A DNA stretch of 64,000 bases from Icerya purchasi. Its lineage: Eukaryota > Arthropoda > Insecta > Hemiptera > Monophlebidae. Under the pieces are notes generated by a model, which worked only from the letters and a program-made list of their open reading frames with translations, was not told the DNA's origin and did not search any database. This document shows, in pieces, positions 1 to 12,362 of the stretch. The stretch lies in contig CM077115.1 of NCBI GenBank assembly GCA_039619475.1, forward strand, positions 63,122,864-63,186,863, written 5' to 3'. Made by a program: the position numbers and the translations under genes. The first letter of the stretch is position 1; every line of letters begins with the position of its first letter.

Positions 1-720
1 ACTCTTGTTCTTCTTATATTATTTTTTGTATATCGTCTTGAACTTTTATTAATATCGCTCGTTGCTTCGGATTTTTTTTCACGAATATTTTCCCTCTTTT
101 AACCCATACGAAGTTGTAATTTGCCATTTTTGCCTTTTGCTTGGCTTCCTAAAGAAGCCCTCTGTAATAACTGGATAGATTTTCGTTCAGGTATACCTTC
201 AAGTTGCTTTCGGCATTTGTTATTTATTTATCTCATATAATGACCCCTTTCTTCTTTTCTATCATTTCGTCCACTATTCATCTGCTGGCCTTTGCAATTA
301 TCGGCTTTGGTAATTTGTTGTTTTTTGTTGGTAATCTGTGTACCGCGCTAATATCTTCCTCCTTTATAATCACGTTGATTTTCCCTACGTTTTTATCGAA
401 ATTTCTCGTAGATTTTCATCGGCCTTTTCGGTTATCCCGTGTATTTCTATATTTTCTCTCCTTCAATATTGTTCTAACTGATGCACTGTACATGTTAGTT
501 CTTTAATTTTTTCGTCTTTCTTCTTGATTTCCGTCGTCAGCATAGTCACCTGCTCATTGAGTTCTTTTACCTCCACTATCAGCATTTCGTGCATTTTATA
601 CATGTCATCATATTTCTCTGAGAGGAACTCAATGAACTTTTTAATTTCTTTCATATCTCTTTTTATCATTTTCAAACTGTCAGCTAATTCACTTTCGCAG
701 TCAGTTTCAGCCTCCTCCAT
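1..720 (-). pseudogene. Broken ORF1 protein of non-LTR retrotransposon family A
   Basis: The minus strand at 463-720 reads a coiled coil (85 residues) that aligns with ORF1 at 46671-47507: 'EFLSEKYDDMYKM' here against 'EFISAKYDELVQM' there, followed by a shared LTTEIK block. Downstream of 463 the same relationship continues in shifting frames, with recognisable pieces of the RNA-binding region (an 'ENIEIHGI'-like strand, a 'HRLP...LPKPII' segment and a 'RGKIF' segment close to position 60). It contains at least one in-frame stop and several frame changes and runs off the left edge of the window. ORF1 proteins of this kind bind the element's own RNA as oligomers. This copy cannot be functional. 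I infer that it is an older insertion of the family that also hosts the Polinton. Confidence 0.75.
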
Positions 721-1746
721 TCTTTTATTTCTCTGTTTTTTTGTACGTTTATGCAGCCACCACTGCTCTCGCTATACTGCCTTAATCCATCGTTTAATTT
801 TATTGTTAGTAGCGCCACTGTTTTCTTACTTTTCAGCATTATATATACTACCGTTTACTAATATAAAATATTTATCTTACCCGAGTTTCGTTCGGTATTG
901 TTTTCACTATTTATCACCGATAAGACTGTAATAATCACTTTAACGCATAAACCCTCACGTTTATATTTATTAAAATATCGTTTGAAAAAAAAATTGTTCT
1001 TAAAATATTTTTCTTTAATTACAGTCACTGTACACATATTATATTTGTTTTCATATATATATATAGTCGTGGATCCGCGCGGGGGATAGGAGACATCTTT
1101 CCTAAGAACCAAAGCTTCTATAAAAATATTTGTTATAACGGAGAAACCTAATTTATGCTATAAAAGATTTATAAAAATTTTACCTATGGATTTAATTATA
1201 ACTAATTTTTAAACATTGTTTTTTAATGAAACTATTAACGTTACGTTTTTATTTTATTTTAAACCCAACTGTTGTCAATCTTTTGTCATTTTTATTTATT
1301 TTTAATTTTTATTTTGCAATTTTAATTAAAAATAGTACAATGAGAAATACATATATTTAAACTTGCTCATGAACAAAGAGAATTCGGATCGGATTACAAA
1401 CAAAAATAAAAAAGAAGTAAAGTCTAATAAAATTACTATCTTTTTTACTATTTCTAAACTACCATTTTAGCTGGAATTTTACAATTTCGTTTTATTTTGC
1501 ACCCCTAAATATAAGACAAAAGTTAAATTAAAAATTTTAATAATTATTTATTTTTAAAACTTTTTTAAATTCCTAAAGAGGTCGCTATTTGATTTTCTTT
1601 ATAAAACAAGGGGTATTTCTCAAATCCATTGCCTACCGTAGAAGATTTTACGTAATTATATAATTTCCCCTCTCTGCTCCCTAAATATCCTTCTGGATTC
1701 ATCCCTGATAAGTGCCACTGGGCTTAGTACATTGTGAACCTTAACT
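721..1746. other. AT-rich stretch, no gene seen
   Basis: The first 350 bases resemble the 5' leader upstream of the ORF1 at 46671-47507 (both have a 'TTTATCAC(C/T)GATAA' stretch), so they may be the 5' UTR of the neighbouring ORF1 relic. From about 1100 on the sequence is AT-rich without any persuasive open frame. Confidence 0.4.
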
Positions 1747-3094
1747 TCACAATCCGGACACCCTATCAAGGGTGTATGGGACTTTCTTTACTTTACTGAG
1801 AGACATATTGAAATTATCGATGTATAATCTGCTTATTATTGGAAGTTTTATGCAGTCGGCGATATCATTAATATACAATATAAATAGAGTTGCACTTAAT
1901 TTAGAGCCCTGCGGAACTCCATTCTCTATAGAGATGGGTTCTGAGATTGCTGAACTGATTCTTACTTGCATTAATCGTTCGGTTAGAAGGCTTTGAATGT
2001 ATCGCACTAGCTTACCGTCCACCCCGATCGTTTTTAATTTTTGAAGCAAAAAAACCTCGGAACTCGGTCGAATGCCTTCTTTAAATCGAAGAACACTGAG
2101 TGCAGGTGGGACGGCGATGAAAGGCTGATACAATTTGTCTTTGTAGACCTATCAAATGGCTGATAGTTGATTTCGACCTGCGTCCTCCAGCTTGCATAGA
2201 CGATAGGATGGAATTAGATCCTAAATAACATATAGGAGGCATCTGTTGACCATTTTTTCTAATATTTTGAATAATGTTATTGGAAATTGGTCTGTAATCC
2301 TGCGGCGAACATGGATCTTTATTAGGTTTTAGGATTGGGACAATCATAGCAACCTTCCAGTTTTTTTTTGGTACATCGTCGGTATCCCATATCTAATTTG
2401 ATCGTATAAGAGCGCACTATTTTCATTATCGTCAGTTTCGAATTGCGCTTTATTTTGCTTTATATGCGCTTTTAGCTCCTGAAACTCTCTCGTATATTTG
2501 TACATAAATGATTTTGTGGAGAAGCACATCGCTAAATGGTTGGCCACTTGCGGGCTACCGGTAATTAATCTTCCATTATCATTTATCGTTGGATTTTTAA
2601 GGGTGTTTGATTTCTAGATTTGATTTTCTTCCACATACTGCGATCATACGTCGTTTGAGTTATAGATTCTACAAATTTTTGCATTACTTGCTTCCTGGTC
2701 TGAATAAGGTCTCTTGCGGTTGCACAATATCTTCTTTTAAACTCAATTAAGTGTTCTTGTAGTCTGGTTATTTTATATTTTCTTAGGGCTCGTTTCCTCT
2801 GCGCTATAGTTACTCTGATCTCTTCATACCACCCCACGGTACCTTACGCTTACTTTTTTCCATGAAGTCGCTCTTGGAATTGCTGTCTTGGCAACTTCTA
2901 GTATTATTTTCATCAGTGTATCTATCTTGGATTCTATCGATCAGGGAATCCGGGTGGGAACTTTTATTTTTTATGAATAGGTTATCCAGTCTGCTTTGTG
3001 ATATTGAAATCTTGACTCCTTCCGCTCTCGTTATTTTTATACACTTGTTATAATATAATACCTTAAGTAGGACATATTCTCGGAGGAATTTCAT
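1747..3094 (-). pseudogene. Degenerate reverse transcriptase of an RNase H-type non-LTR retrotransposon
   Basis: Minus-strand frames joined by several frameshifts (near 2130, 2345, 2560 and 2820) follow the order of a non-LTR ORF2. First comes the linker after the endonuclease, with arginine- and lysine-rich helices at 2583-2837. Then come the RT fingers ('IVPILKPNKDP', 'DYRPIS', 2081-2347). Last is the palm ('NGVPQGSKLSATLF', 'YINDI', 1772-2000). The catalytic FADD box reads as YIDN, so the active site is lost. The protein is clearly related to the better-kept RT at 12363-13841, which has 'NGLPQGSARSATLF' at the same place. No RNase H part is seen, so the copy is truncated at its 3' side. 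Confidence 0.8.
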
Positions 3095-6000
3095 GAGCGC
3101 AACAGATTGTCAATATCTAATCTTTTTCTAATAGCGAGACTATATCCTATATACACTAAAGTAAATTTAAATTTCATATTGCGGAACTTTTAAAATACAC
3201 GAGAAAATGGGTGATTTATATAAGATCTCTCCGAGGAAAAAAAAAATATATCGAATATATACTTGGATTTTTTTTATTTGGGGGGGGGGGGTATATACTT
3301 GGAAGAGTTGTCGGAATTATCTGATTACCGATAAAAGAGAATTTGAAGGCAAGGATGGTATAAAACAAGAAGAAAAAAAATATTATTTCCGTAAGCAACG
3401 GTGTTTGTTTAGGAAACATAATTAATAAGAACTAATTAAGAACTAATGTGAAAGTAAAGGAGTGAAAGAAACAAAAACTATTGCATAAAAAATTGCTCTA
3501 GTTCGATGAGAAGGATAAAAACGTTGCCAAAAACATGACCGTAATTAGTAATTTATTTTGGAGTATATTACCGCAATTTAAATTTCATTTATTTAATTTT
3601 TCTTTAAATTTTACGTTTTTTTTTTTTATTTCCCATTCACCCGGCATTTGTTATCTGTTAGAAATCTTTTTAGAATTCGGAAACGGAATTAAAGATTTAA
3701 AAAAAGAAAAAAAAGATTGGAACGAGAATCCGGAAAGTAGCAAAAAACCCACTTCGTTGCAACTGGCATTTTAGAAATTACAACTGAACTCTCGTTAAAA
3801 AATGCCTCGGATTCGAAATCCCCAGGTCGCACTGATTTACGATAGAAATGCGATTGTTTGCTGTAGCAAAGATTATTCTTTCGATAAATTCCTCATAATT
3901 CAAATTCGCGTTAAAAATAACCGTCGTCGAATCTCGCTGCTTTGTTTTCGCTTCAAACTTTTTAAATATAATTAAACTGTTCGCCGTTATTGCATCCGAT
4001 TAGGGGACTGGATTCCGCCGACGCTAATTAATTCATACGGCTCGGAAGGTGCGAATGAGGGGGCAAAGTTTACGTTTGCAAATGATTACGTAGTGCGCGT
4101 GTTAAAAGAAAAACATTTGCTCCGAATTTCTATAAATTGGTTTATTAAAATAATTATACGGATATTTCCAAGTATGGAGAAATTCTCGCTACCTCCGGTC
4201 ATGGTCTGTCGTTTATGTGATTAAGGTTTTTACTTCGTATCGTTTTTATTTTGAATAATAAAATTTCGGAACTTCGGGATTTCGGGATTTCGGGCGCTGT
4301 TAAATTTTATGGATGCACTTCGAGTACGCTAAACACCGCTTCCGGGTCGTCCTCCCGGTTATACTATCTCATTATGATAATCTGACGCTTACTGGCGATA
4401 GTAATGCAGCAGTAGCCATTCGTTTTTAAATAAAAGATTAAGAAACACCGTCGAGTGGAATCGGGTTTTTTATGTTTAATAACAACGAAAAAAGTTAAAA
4501 AATTACAATGTCGGTTTTTTAAGTACATCGAGCACGATTCATTCGCAGCGTGATACGATGTGCCCTTACGAACTGGAATAGGTAATATCAGCGACCGATA
4601 TAATGTGGCTGAAGGAGAAGTAAGAATGGCGCGCTAGGTTGCTATGGTGAAGGAGCGGCTATATTTAAACATTTTACCGAGCTCTTTCCCGTTTGCTAGC
4701 AATTCGTGAGCGTCTGTCTGACTGATATGGGTTAGAAAATTTAGCTAGGGGTGTGCGACATTTTTTCGAAACTGAAATGCAAATAAAATTTTCATGCCCG
4801 AATTTATTCCACTCGGGCCAACCTTCGCTGATTTATAATACATGTAGCCGAGGGTTTCCCAGTAATGCGTGACCGCTGAATAATAGAGATTTAATTGTGT
4901 CGTCGTTCACATCGCTGCCAGATTTAATTAACGCGCTGGAACGCGATTAATTAGAATGAAAACGGGATGCGTATTCGATACGGCGCGACCGTTATTAATT
5001 TCGTTAATTTTTCCCACCGCGGAAATTCAAGCGACAATAAATGAAATCAGCCGCTCGAAATAAGATCTATATCGCTCTCATCTTTTGACTCGTTCATTCG
5101 TATGAACTTGTAATTACTGAACGGGTTACCTTTTTTGTTTCAGCTTGACTTTCTGCTTTATTCCGTGAAATCGTTATCGTTTAATTGTCAAATGGTATCG
5201 AACGACATCGAGATTTCGCCGGTTCTTTATTTAACCAAGTGTGTAAATTATTGTGACATGTTTTCCAATTTTACGATAGTTATAAATTTGCAGTCGTATC
5301 TGATATTTCTGTTATTTCGGTTAATTCTTCATTTTTGTGATTTTATTTTTGGCTTTAGCGTTCCTGTTGGTGTTATTTATTTGTTCTCAGTGTAACAGCC
5401 GTTAATGATGTGTGTGATAAAACTTCGTTGCCTTCTTTTATTATCAGCTCAACGCTAGTAAAGCTTTTTTGCGATCGTAAATAGCTATACTATTTAAAGT
5501 TTGGTCATTCCGCTTTATTTTCAATCATTTCTTTTATTAGTCGCTAATGTTGCGCTTCCACTGGTACGTTGTTCCTTTTGTAAATATATGTTTATTATCA
5601 AGATACGCAAAACCTGTTCCTTAAAAGAAACGTTATTTTTATTATGTGCATCACAGCGCTTCTCACTTATGATGAAAAATATAAGCTCGTTAGGTAACGA
5701 ATCTCTATCGCAACATAATCGTCGCTTCAGAGCTGTCTATTTTATTGATCAGTTGTTTAATGAATTGTTTTTAATTCAATTTGGCCAAGAAAACTTTAAG
5801 GTCTCTTTTTCTTTTTTTTTCTGTTCCAAATGCATTTCATTCCTAATAATAATTGCCATTTTCCTTCTTTGTAACTTTTTTTTTTTTTTTTACTTATTAA
5901 AAGTGCAAGTTCGTTTTTTCGTTAAAAGACAAAAATAACGAAAAACGCTCGTTGATTACGCAAGATCACGTGATTGCTAGCTTTCAATCTTCGGAGAATT

Positions 6001-8199
6001 GTAATTTTATCATTATTTTATCACTATTGTAAAAAGTATTTTTATAATGTTGATACTGCGAAATTTGTTTGAAGAATTGAACATATGCGCTAATGTTTTG
6101 AGCCAATTGCGGACGAGAAACTACTGTTTTATGAAAAATATCTTTTAATCGTAGATTCTAGAGCGAAAAAATTGTAACTTTGTTGGTAGCGAAATTTTTC
6201 ACTTCCCGATAAAACGGTCTTTATGGAAAAGTCATTATCGCAAATTTCACTTCGCGGAAATTTTTAGCTGAAAGAATTACACTTCTGAATAAATGGGATG
6301 TACTACCGTTTTAAATGTGGTATACGCCGATATAAAATTAGGAAATTATAAATAATAGGAAGCTGCCGATTAAAGCAGTTGTTATAACACTGTCTTGTTT
6401 ATTAGTTTGTATAAGCTGATTGATGAATATTATGTAAAAGTAAAAATAGAACAGAGGAAATTGGGGTAGGTTGTTAGAGATTTTAGTTTTTACATCATCA
6501 GTACATTCAGAGGTAAATCGTTACTTTTAGTAACATTTTTAAATTCCGCACAAATTAATAAACGTTTTTATATTTAAAAAAATCAAAAAAAAATCGGTTC
6601 AGATAAGTTCTGGGAAGTCCCGAAGAAATGAACATAATTTTTCATTTTTCCAAAAAAATTGAAATATTTGCGAATCTTTAATAAAGTTATTTCGTAAATT
6701 TATAAATTAATGAAACAAATATTTACAAAATAAGAAAAATGGACTGTTGAAAACAGAAAATATAGAAAGATCAGAATAAAACTGACACTGTTCTCAGTAT
6801 AATTCATCTATAATTAATGAATAAATTACATACCATAAGCTATTAATAATGTCCTGCATCTGTAAACACATTAAGCGAATTCTGCTTATTGTACCGATAA
6901 ATTTTATTTTCTCGAAATTGTTTCCAGATTCCGATAATAATAACTACTTTTGCATTATGATGTAACGATTTATCTGAAGTTGTAAAACGTTTATGTAGAC
7001 GTATAAAAATGGATGTTAAAATTGTATTTTAAATTAAATGGTTCAAAGTTAGTCATCTTATCCAGGTTACGAGAAGAAAAAAAGGCTAGCCTATATATGT
7101 ATGTATATTTATTCGGGGCAGCAATATCACATGTTTTGCTGAGTAAAAATGTTTTTTTTAAAAAGTAGTCGCAAAGTGAATTTAAATGTTCATTAAATCA
7201 AACAACGAAAAAGTCAGAAGTTTTTCGTACACAATCGTTTAAAATTGATAGAATAATCCGGTAGCCTGGTTGCTAAAATGCTCAGCCAGTAAAACAGTGG
7301 TGATGTTGAAACTAGTTTTATTTTAGAAATTGCTCAATCGAGCCTAAAATCGGATTGGACGATACTAGAGGAAGCTCAGAAAGGTACCGACTCGATATTT
7401 TCTTCGGATATGTTAGGTGTATATTATGATATTAGTCCAAGAGGAGTACTTGTTTTATTTAAATTGCCCCTTCCATTATTCCTGGTTCTATAATCAACCA
7501 GTTTTTGAATTTTTCTAAATAACTTTCAAGGGAACTAAGACATTCATTAAACAGCATAGTTCGAAATAACTGACATCGGAGCATTATGTGTGATTTTCTC
7601 AAAATCTGCTGACATTGAAAGTACAACATTTACCAATAGTCGCAGTATGTCCCCTCAATATCTGGTAATCAAAAAAATAAAAAAAGCTAACACTAGGTGC
7701 CGATCACTCACTACAGTATGAAAATAAGCTAGGGAAAAAGTATTAAACACTGTGCAACTGAGTTGTGAAAACTGAACGTATCATTTTTAATAGTTTTCTC
7801 CTGGTAACTGATTATAAGAAACGAAAGTTTTTGTGTACCATTTGCGAAAATACTTAAAATAATCGTTAATAACAGAAGTCGCATAATTTTAGAACGTTAC
7901 GTTAATAATAAATTTAATTACCGTTGAAAGATAATAATATATTTAAAAGCGATTGAAAAACAATTTTATGGTTAATTTAAAAAAAAAAATTATTATCTAC
8001 CTTAAAAAATTTCATTCGCATTTTAGGCTTTTATATAATTTGACAGATTAAATCTTCAGAACTCATTTCACGATTTTCTACTGCTATCGGTCTATTTATA
8101 TGTTGCACATTGTATTACTGTGATTTAAATAAACCCTTGTTTATATCATTGGTCACGTTAGCATTATGCCATTAACAGCCGATGAAAATCTTGATATCC
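3095..8199. other. Long gene-free stretch, probably single-copy intergenic or intronic DNA
   Basis: About 5 kb with no supported coding region. Open frames of 80-145 codons occur at 5135-5395 and 5501-5938, but their T-rich, Phe/Leu/Ile-dominated composition is what AT-rich DNA gives by chance. The part at 3780-5100 has noticeably higher GC and CpG content than its surroundings and contains no repeat I can recognise, so it could be a conserved regulatory region or an exon-poor part of a host gene. A G-run of about 11 bases lies near 3283, and a weak pair of 17-18-bp inverted repeats lies near 6505 and 6975. Confidence 0.4.
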
Positions 8200-9917
8200 T
8201 AAACAATCTACTATAATCATCACCATCATCTACGCCATTCCTTCGCAGCTGACACCGCAACAGCAATGGTACCTGTATCAATTAACAGTATATTTATCAT
8301 TTTATCCCCTCGTCTGTCTTTCCATGAACATATCAGCTATTTATATGCTTCCTCGCTTAAAGTCTTAAACCTTCTTAAAGCTCTCTCACCTACGAGATGG
8401 GGAGGTGATTCTTCTGTGTTAATAATGTTGAACGAATCTCTCATACGCTCTAGATTGGATTATTGCAGTTTCTTATATGGCAACGCTTCCAAATACGTTC
8501 TCTACAAATTAGATCGTCTCCAAAACAGTTGCCTTCGGCTTTGTCTCGGAGCTCTGAGGTAATCTCCTATCCCAGCCATTCTATCTGAATCCAATATCTG
8601 TCCTCTGTTCATTCGAAGATCTAATTTGGGTTATCGCTTTCTCATTAAACGTTTTTCCACTTCCTCGTCAAATATCAGTACCTCTTATTCTTTTATCCTT
8701 CGTCACTGGCGTTTTTCCTCCAATAAAATTCCTATACTATCTCAAATATCGTTTCGCCTTTCTAAATTTTCCCCTTTTGTCATTCCTCATCACAAGCTTC
8801 CATTTTTTTCTTACGTCTATTCCAAATTGTTAAAGCCATCAAATATCATCTTCATGCCATGCTTCCTTAAATCCTCTCCCTCTCACATCTTCAGTATGGA
8901 ATTTAATAATACAATAAATTCTCTATTCCGTGATCACTCTTTAATTTTTACTGACGGATCGAAGAGCCCGATCGGAGTTGGGGCGGCATTCTTGTGCTCT
9001 CAGTTCTTCCGTTCTCGGTCTTTTAGACTTCCGTCCTTTTTTTCTGTCTTTAGTGCAGAATCTGTTGCCATTCTACAAGCCATTATTTATATTTCCTCTT
9101 CTGCAAGTTCTTCCAAATTCCTTATTGTTTTTGATTCTTTAAGTGTTCTTCTAGCGCTATCTCCACCTTCCCTTTCTTCTTCCACTGATGCTATTATCCT
9201 TTCTATTCGTTCTCTTATTCATGATCTATCCTCATCGACGTCCACCCAGATTGACTTTCTTTGGATTCCGGGACATTCAGGCATTGATGGAAATGTAGCC
9301 ATCGGCATCCTTGCTAAAGATGCTGTTTCCAATGGGAATTTTATTAGTAGGGTTCCAGCACACAATATTCTTCTTCCAACTAAATCCTGCCATCTTAGGC
9401 ACTCTGTTTATGTTTCTCTTTTCACTAATCCTAATTCCTTTTATCTCTTGATTAATCCTGTTCCTCCTTTTCGTCCTTGGTTCTCTATGATTTCTCCAGT
9501 TTGCGTCGGTCCATAATTACTAAATTATCTCGCCTCCGTTTCTCGCATAGTCTCCTTCCTTCTTCACTAAATCGATTTTCTTTGGCTGCATCTCGTAATT
9601 ATCCATTGGATCCTGAAGGTTGTTCCCAGTATGTTTGTGATGCGAATCACGTGCTCTTCGAGTGCTCCGGTTTATCTCGCGAGCGTGAGTTACTTTATTG
9701 TCATCTTTTAAAGCTTGGTCTTCCTGCTCCTTTCAACGCCTCTTATGTTCTTTCTCTATCTATTCTCTCTGTTGTTCCTGTCCTAGGGGTGTTCCTTGAT
9801 TCCATTGTCGACAGAATAAAAATATAATTTCTATTCTATTTCATGTATCTATTCCTTTTTGCTGGTCTAATGCTCTTTGGTAGCAAACCCAAGGGGGGCA
9901 AAAAAAAAAAAAAAAAA
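8200..9917 (+). mobile_element. 3' end of an RNase H-type non-LTR retrotransposon with poly(A) tail
   Basis: A 5'-truncated plus-strand copy that begins inside the RT C-terminal region and ends in an A-run at 9900-9917, the usual structure of a target-primed insertion. Its coding part is described separately. The same family supplies the two head-to-head copies at 60.9-63.7 kb and the RNase H relic split by the large nest at 23.1 and 47.7 kb. Confidence 0.8.
8266..9827 (+). pseudogene. RT C-terminus, RNase H and zinc-knuckle tail of non-LTR ORF2 (frameshifted)
   Basis: Segment 8266-8562 is the RT thumb and connection: 'SLIRSRLDYC', then 'LDRLQNSCLRLCLG'. Segment 8626-9516 contains a ribonuclease H domain. 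The first acidic residue is in 'IFTDGSK', the second in 'FSAESVAIL' and the third in 'VFDSLSVL'. The last region is 'WIPGHSGIDGNVAIGILAKDA', where the usual GNE..AD has become GNVAIG, so the final acidic position is damaged. Segment 9477-9827 is the C-terminal tail with a Cys/His motif ('VCDANHVLFEC'). Frame changes near 8565 and 9500 break the gene. RNase H would remove the RNA strand after reverse transcription. Confidence 0.85.
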
Positions 9918-9999
9918 TATATATTTAATATGTTATTACATAATACTAAAGATAATTTTAACTCTGATACTAACACTACTTTTCATTAATGTTATTTTT

Positions 10000-10700
10000 T
10001 TAGTATGGGGGGGGGGGGCAGTTACAACAAAAGATCCCGCCCAGCAACGGTAAGAATTGAGAGAGACGGTTAAACCTTGATTCGGTTAGGAATTGAGAGA
10101 GTGAAGGAACTTTGAATTGTGATAATACACCGGGAGGAATGTAACATGATGTATAAGGTGCGATACGGACCAGAAAGTGAGAGGGATAACAAATAAAGAG
10201 CAAAAGATGGCACGTTCGGGTATGGAAGTTCAAAGAAGATATGTTCAGGGTCTAAGATAGATTCGTGATTAGGATGAACATGATATTTAGCAGAGAGTAA
10301 ACATATGACCAGAATCTAATGTGGAATTTTTATCGAAGGGAGCAAATTGGAATATTATTGAAACAGAGGCGGGAGAATGCAGTAGTCTGAGCTAAGGAAT
10401 CCATTATTTCGTTACCCTCAATGCCCACATGCCTAGGGACATGGAGCAAATCGACGCGGATACGAAGAGCGAGAAGATTATAGATAAGTAATCGAATGCG
10501 AAGAGTCTCAAAATCGTAGGAATGAGCTGAAAAATGAGAAAAAATAGCTTGTAGAGGATTTGTAACGAACAGTTGATAAAGGAAGCTATGAGAGGAAGCA
10601 ATGGATCGTAAGATGGGCATAAGTGTTTCTATTGTTTTATTTATAGTTTTTTTAATTTTTAAATATTTAATTAGAGATGATCCCGTATAATTAGGCATGC
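10000..10700 (-). pseudogene. RNase H domain relic of a non-LTR retrotransposon
   Basis: Minus-strand frames carry the end of a retroelement RNase H: 'RVDLLHVPRHVGIEGNEIMDSLAQ' spans the last motif (about 10375-10450). It is preceded by a region like the 'IRLLIYNLLAL' helix and followed by a short tail down to about 10010. A C/G homopolymer run at 10007-10018 marks the distal end. The first two acidic residues of RNase H are not recognisable. It is opposite in strand to the neighbouring copy at 8.2-9.9 kb and too diverged to be part of the same insertion. Confidence 0.65.
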
Positions 10701-11116
10701 AGAATTCGTTGTATAAGCATGAAGAATTTGCGTCATTTGTAATAATTGATAATTTTAAATTCCTTCTGTAACCTTCGAACGTGAATCAACCAAGATTTGG
10801 TACCATGAATGATAAGCTGTCTGGTTTACTGTAGAATGATAGTGGTATTGAAGATACAGAATTTGGTCAGAAACGACTAAAAAAGTCCGAAATAAAAAGG
10901 AAATCATTAAAAATATAAACAACAGTGTACCGGCAGATGACATGGATGATGTCACTTAGAAAAATTCTAAAAAATAGTTAACTATTCTTATACAGAAGCA
11001 TGAAACATTTAGCTTTTGTTATTATATTGCGTCAGTATGTAAAGGTGTTTTTTTTTTGTTTTTTTTTTTGTGAACTGCTGTGGCTATTACAGTACGAAGA
11101 GATGCGCAATTTGTTT

Positions 11117-12351
11117 TTATAGATATCTGATTATTCCGCTAGTTCTGATAAATTGTGTTATGGATAAAATTGCATCGGGGGAATTCTCAAGAATGTTGGT
11201 GACTGTTTTGTTATTAATTGAAGGGGGCCGGTGAGGTGATAATGCTGGACAGTCGCATAGTATATGAAGAGTTGAGGGAGCAACATCCTGGCCACAGAAA
11301 GGACAATTCATAGGAGAGGGGGTTCTTTGCAAAATAAAATTATGCGACATGGCCGTATGGCCTGTGCGCAAACGGCTAAGTGCACAGAAATTTCTGCGGG
11401 AAATGCTTTTTTCCGGCCACCAGGTTGAGGGTTTAATTAACCTCGAGAAAGTCTGACACGAGGACCAATGGGTTTTGCATAAGGACGTGAGATTATTAAA
11501 GATTATGTTCGAGAGATAAGGTGGAGGTGGGCTGTTACTAGGCGAGGGGCAATATATTTCTGCTCGGGCGGATGTATCGACGCGTTCATTTCCAGGAACC
11601 CTGCATAGCTGGGCGCCCACAGAAAGGATACGGAGCACTGTCTCTTAATAAGTTCGTATAATACCTGCTGGGTTCGAATTGCTACAGGATGTTTGGTGAG
11701 GGGATTAGAAATTGTCAATCAAGCTGCGGATGAATCAGATACCAGCAGGGCTTTCTGTGATGTAGGCTCTGTAGAAAGAAAATATTCCAAACAGAAAAAT
11801 ACTGCGTCTATTTCAGCATCCAGTACCGAGCAATTGTCATTCAGTCGAATGCTTCGAATCAAGTCGCAGACTTCAAAGGAACAAGCGGTTGGAGATGAAG
11901 TAGCCTCTGGGGTAGCCTTGGCAGCATCCGTGTAGAAAAAGAGGTGGTCGAGGTATTTTTGCATTGTTGCTGTTGTCAATTTAACGATATTCGGATGCAG
12001 GGGTTTATTATACTTCGTCAGGGAAAAGTTAACATCAATGTTTAAAGGGGCCCACGGCGGAATCATGATGTTAGGAGCTAGGTTAGGGAAAGGGATTACG
12101 CTCACGTTGTATTGCAATAGGAGAGCCAGGATTTCTGGGAAAGGGTCATTAGGGAACTCTGGGTGTGTTGGGGAGGTCATTTGTGTCGATAGGACAGGCA
12201 CGTTTACTAGAGAAAAGAGCGAGGGTCTCACGATGGTAATAATAGGTTCGGAAATACTTTAGTGGGGGAGTGCCTAACAAGGCACACAAACTTACAGACG
12301 GTGAAGTTCTATGTGCGCCAAGTATCGTGCGGAGCGCCGTGTGGTGTATTG
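11117..12351 (-). pseudogene. RNase H and Cys/His tail of the same non-LTR ORF2
   Basis: Continuation of the RT at 12363-13841 through frameshifts. At 11719-12231 the RNase H core shows 'FFYTDAAKA' (first Asp), 'LDAEIDAVFF' (Glu) and 'LLVSDSSAA' (Asp). The last motif is split by another frame change near 11600: 'FLWAPSYAG' in one frame and 'VPGNERVDTSAR' in the next. At 11117-11420 a tail of the type 'CPFCGQDVAPSTLHILCDC' closes the protein, a Cys/His motif common at the C-terminus of R1/Jockey-like ORF2 proteins. The stop lies about 45 bases before the poly(A). Confidence 0.8.
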
Positions 12352-12362
12352 AATCAAGGGAT

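Noticed and set aside
5135..5938. Plus-strand open frames of 86 and 145 codons
   Set aside because: T-rich composition gives Phe/Leu/Ile-dominated products; no domain, no splice pattern and no repeat relation.
6505..6976. Possible 0.47-kb MITE with short inverted ends (TTCAGA..TAAATCGTTAC)
   Set aside because: Only 17-18 bases match imperfectly and the interior shows no further symmetry; chance in AT-rich DNA is plausible.
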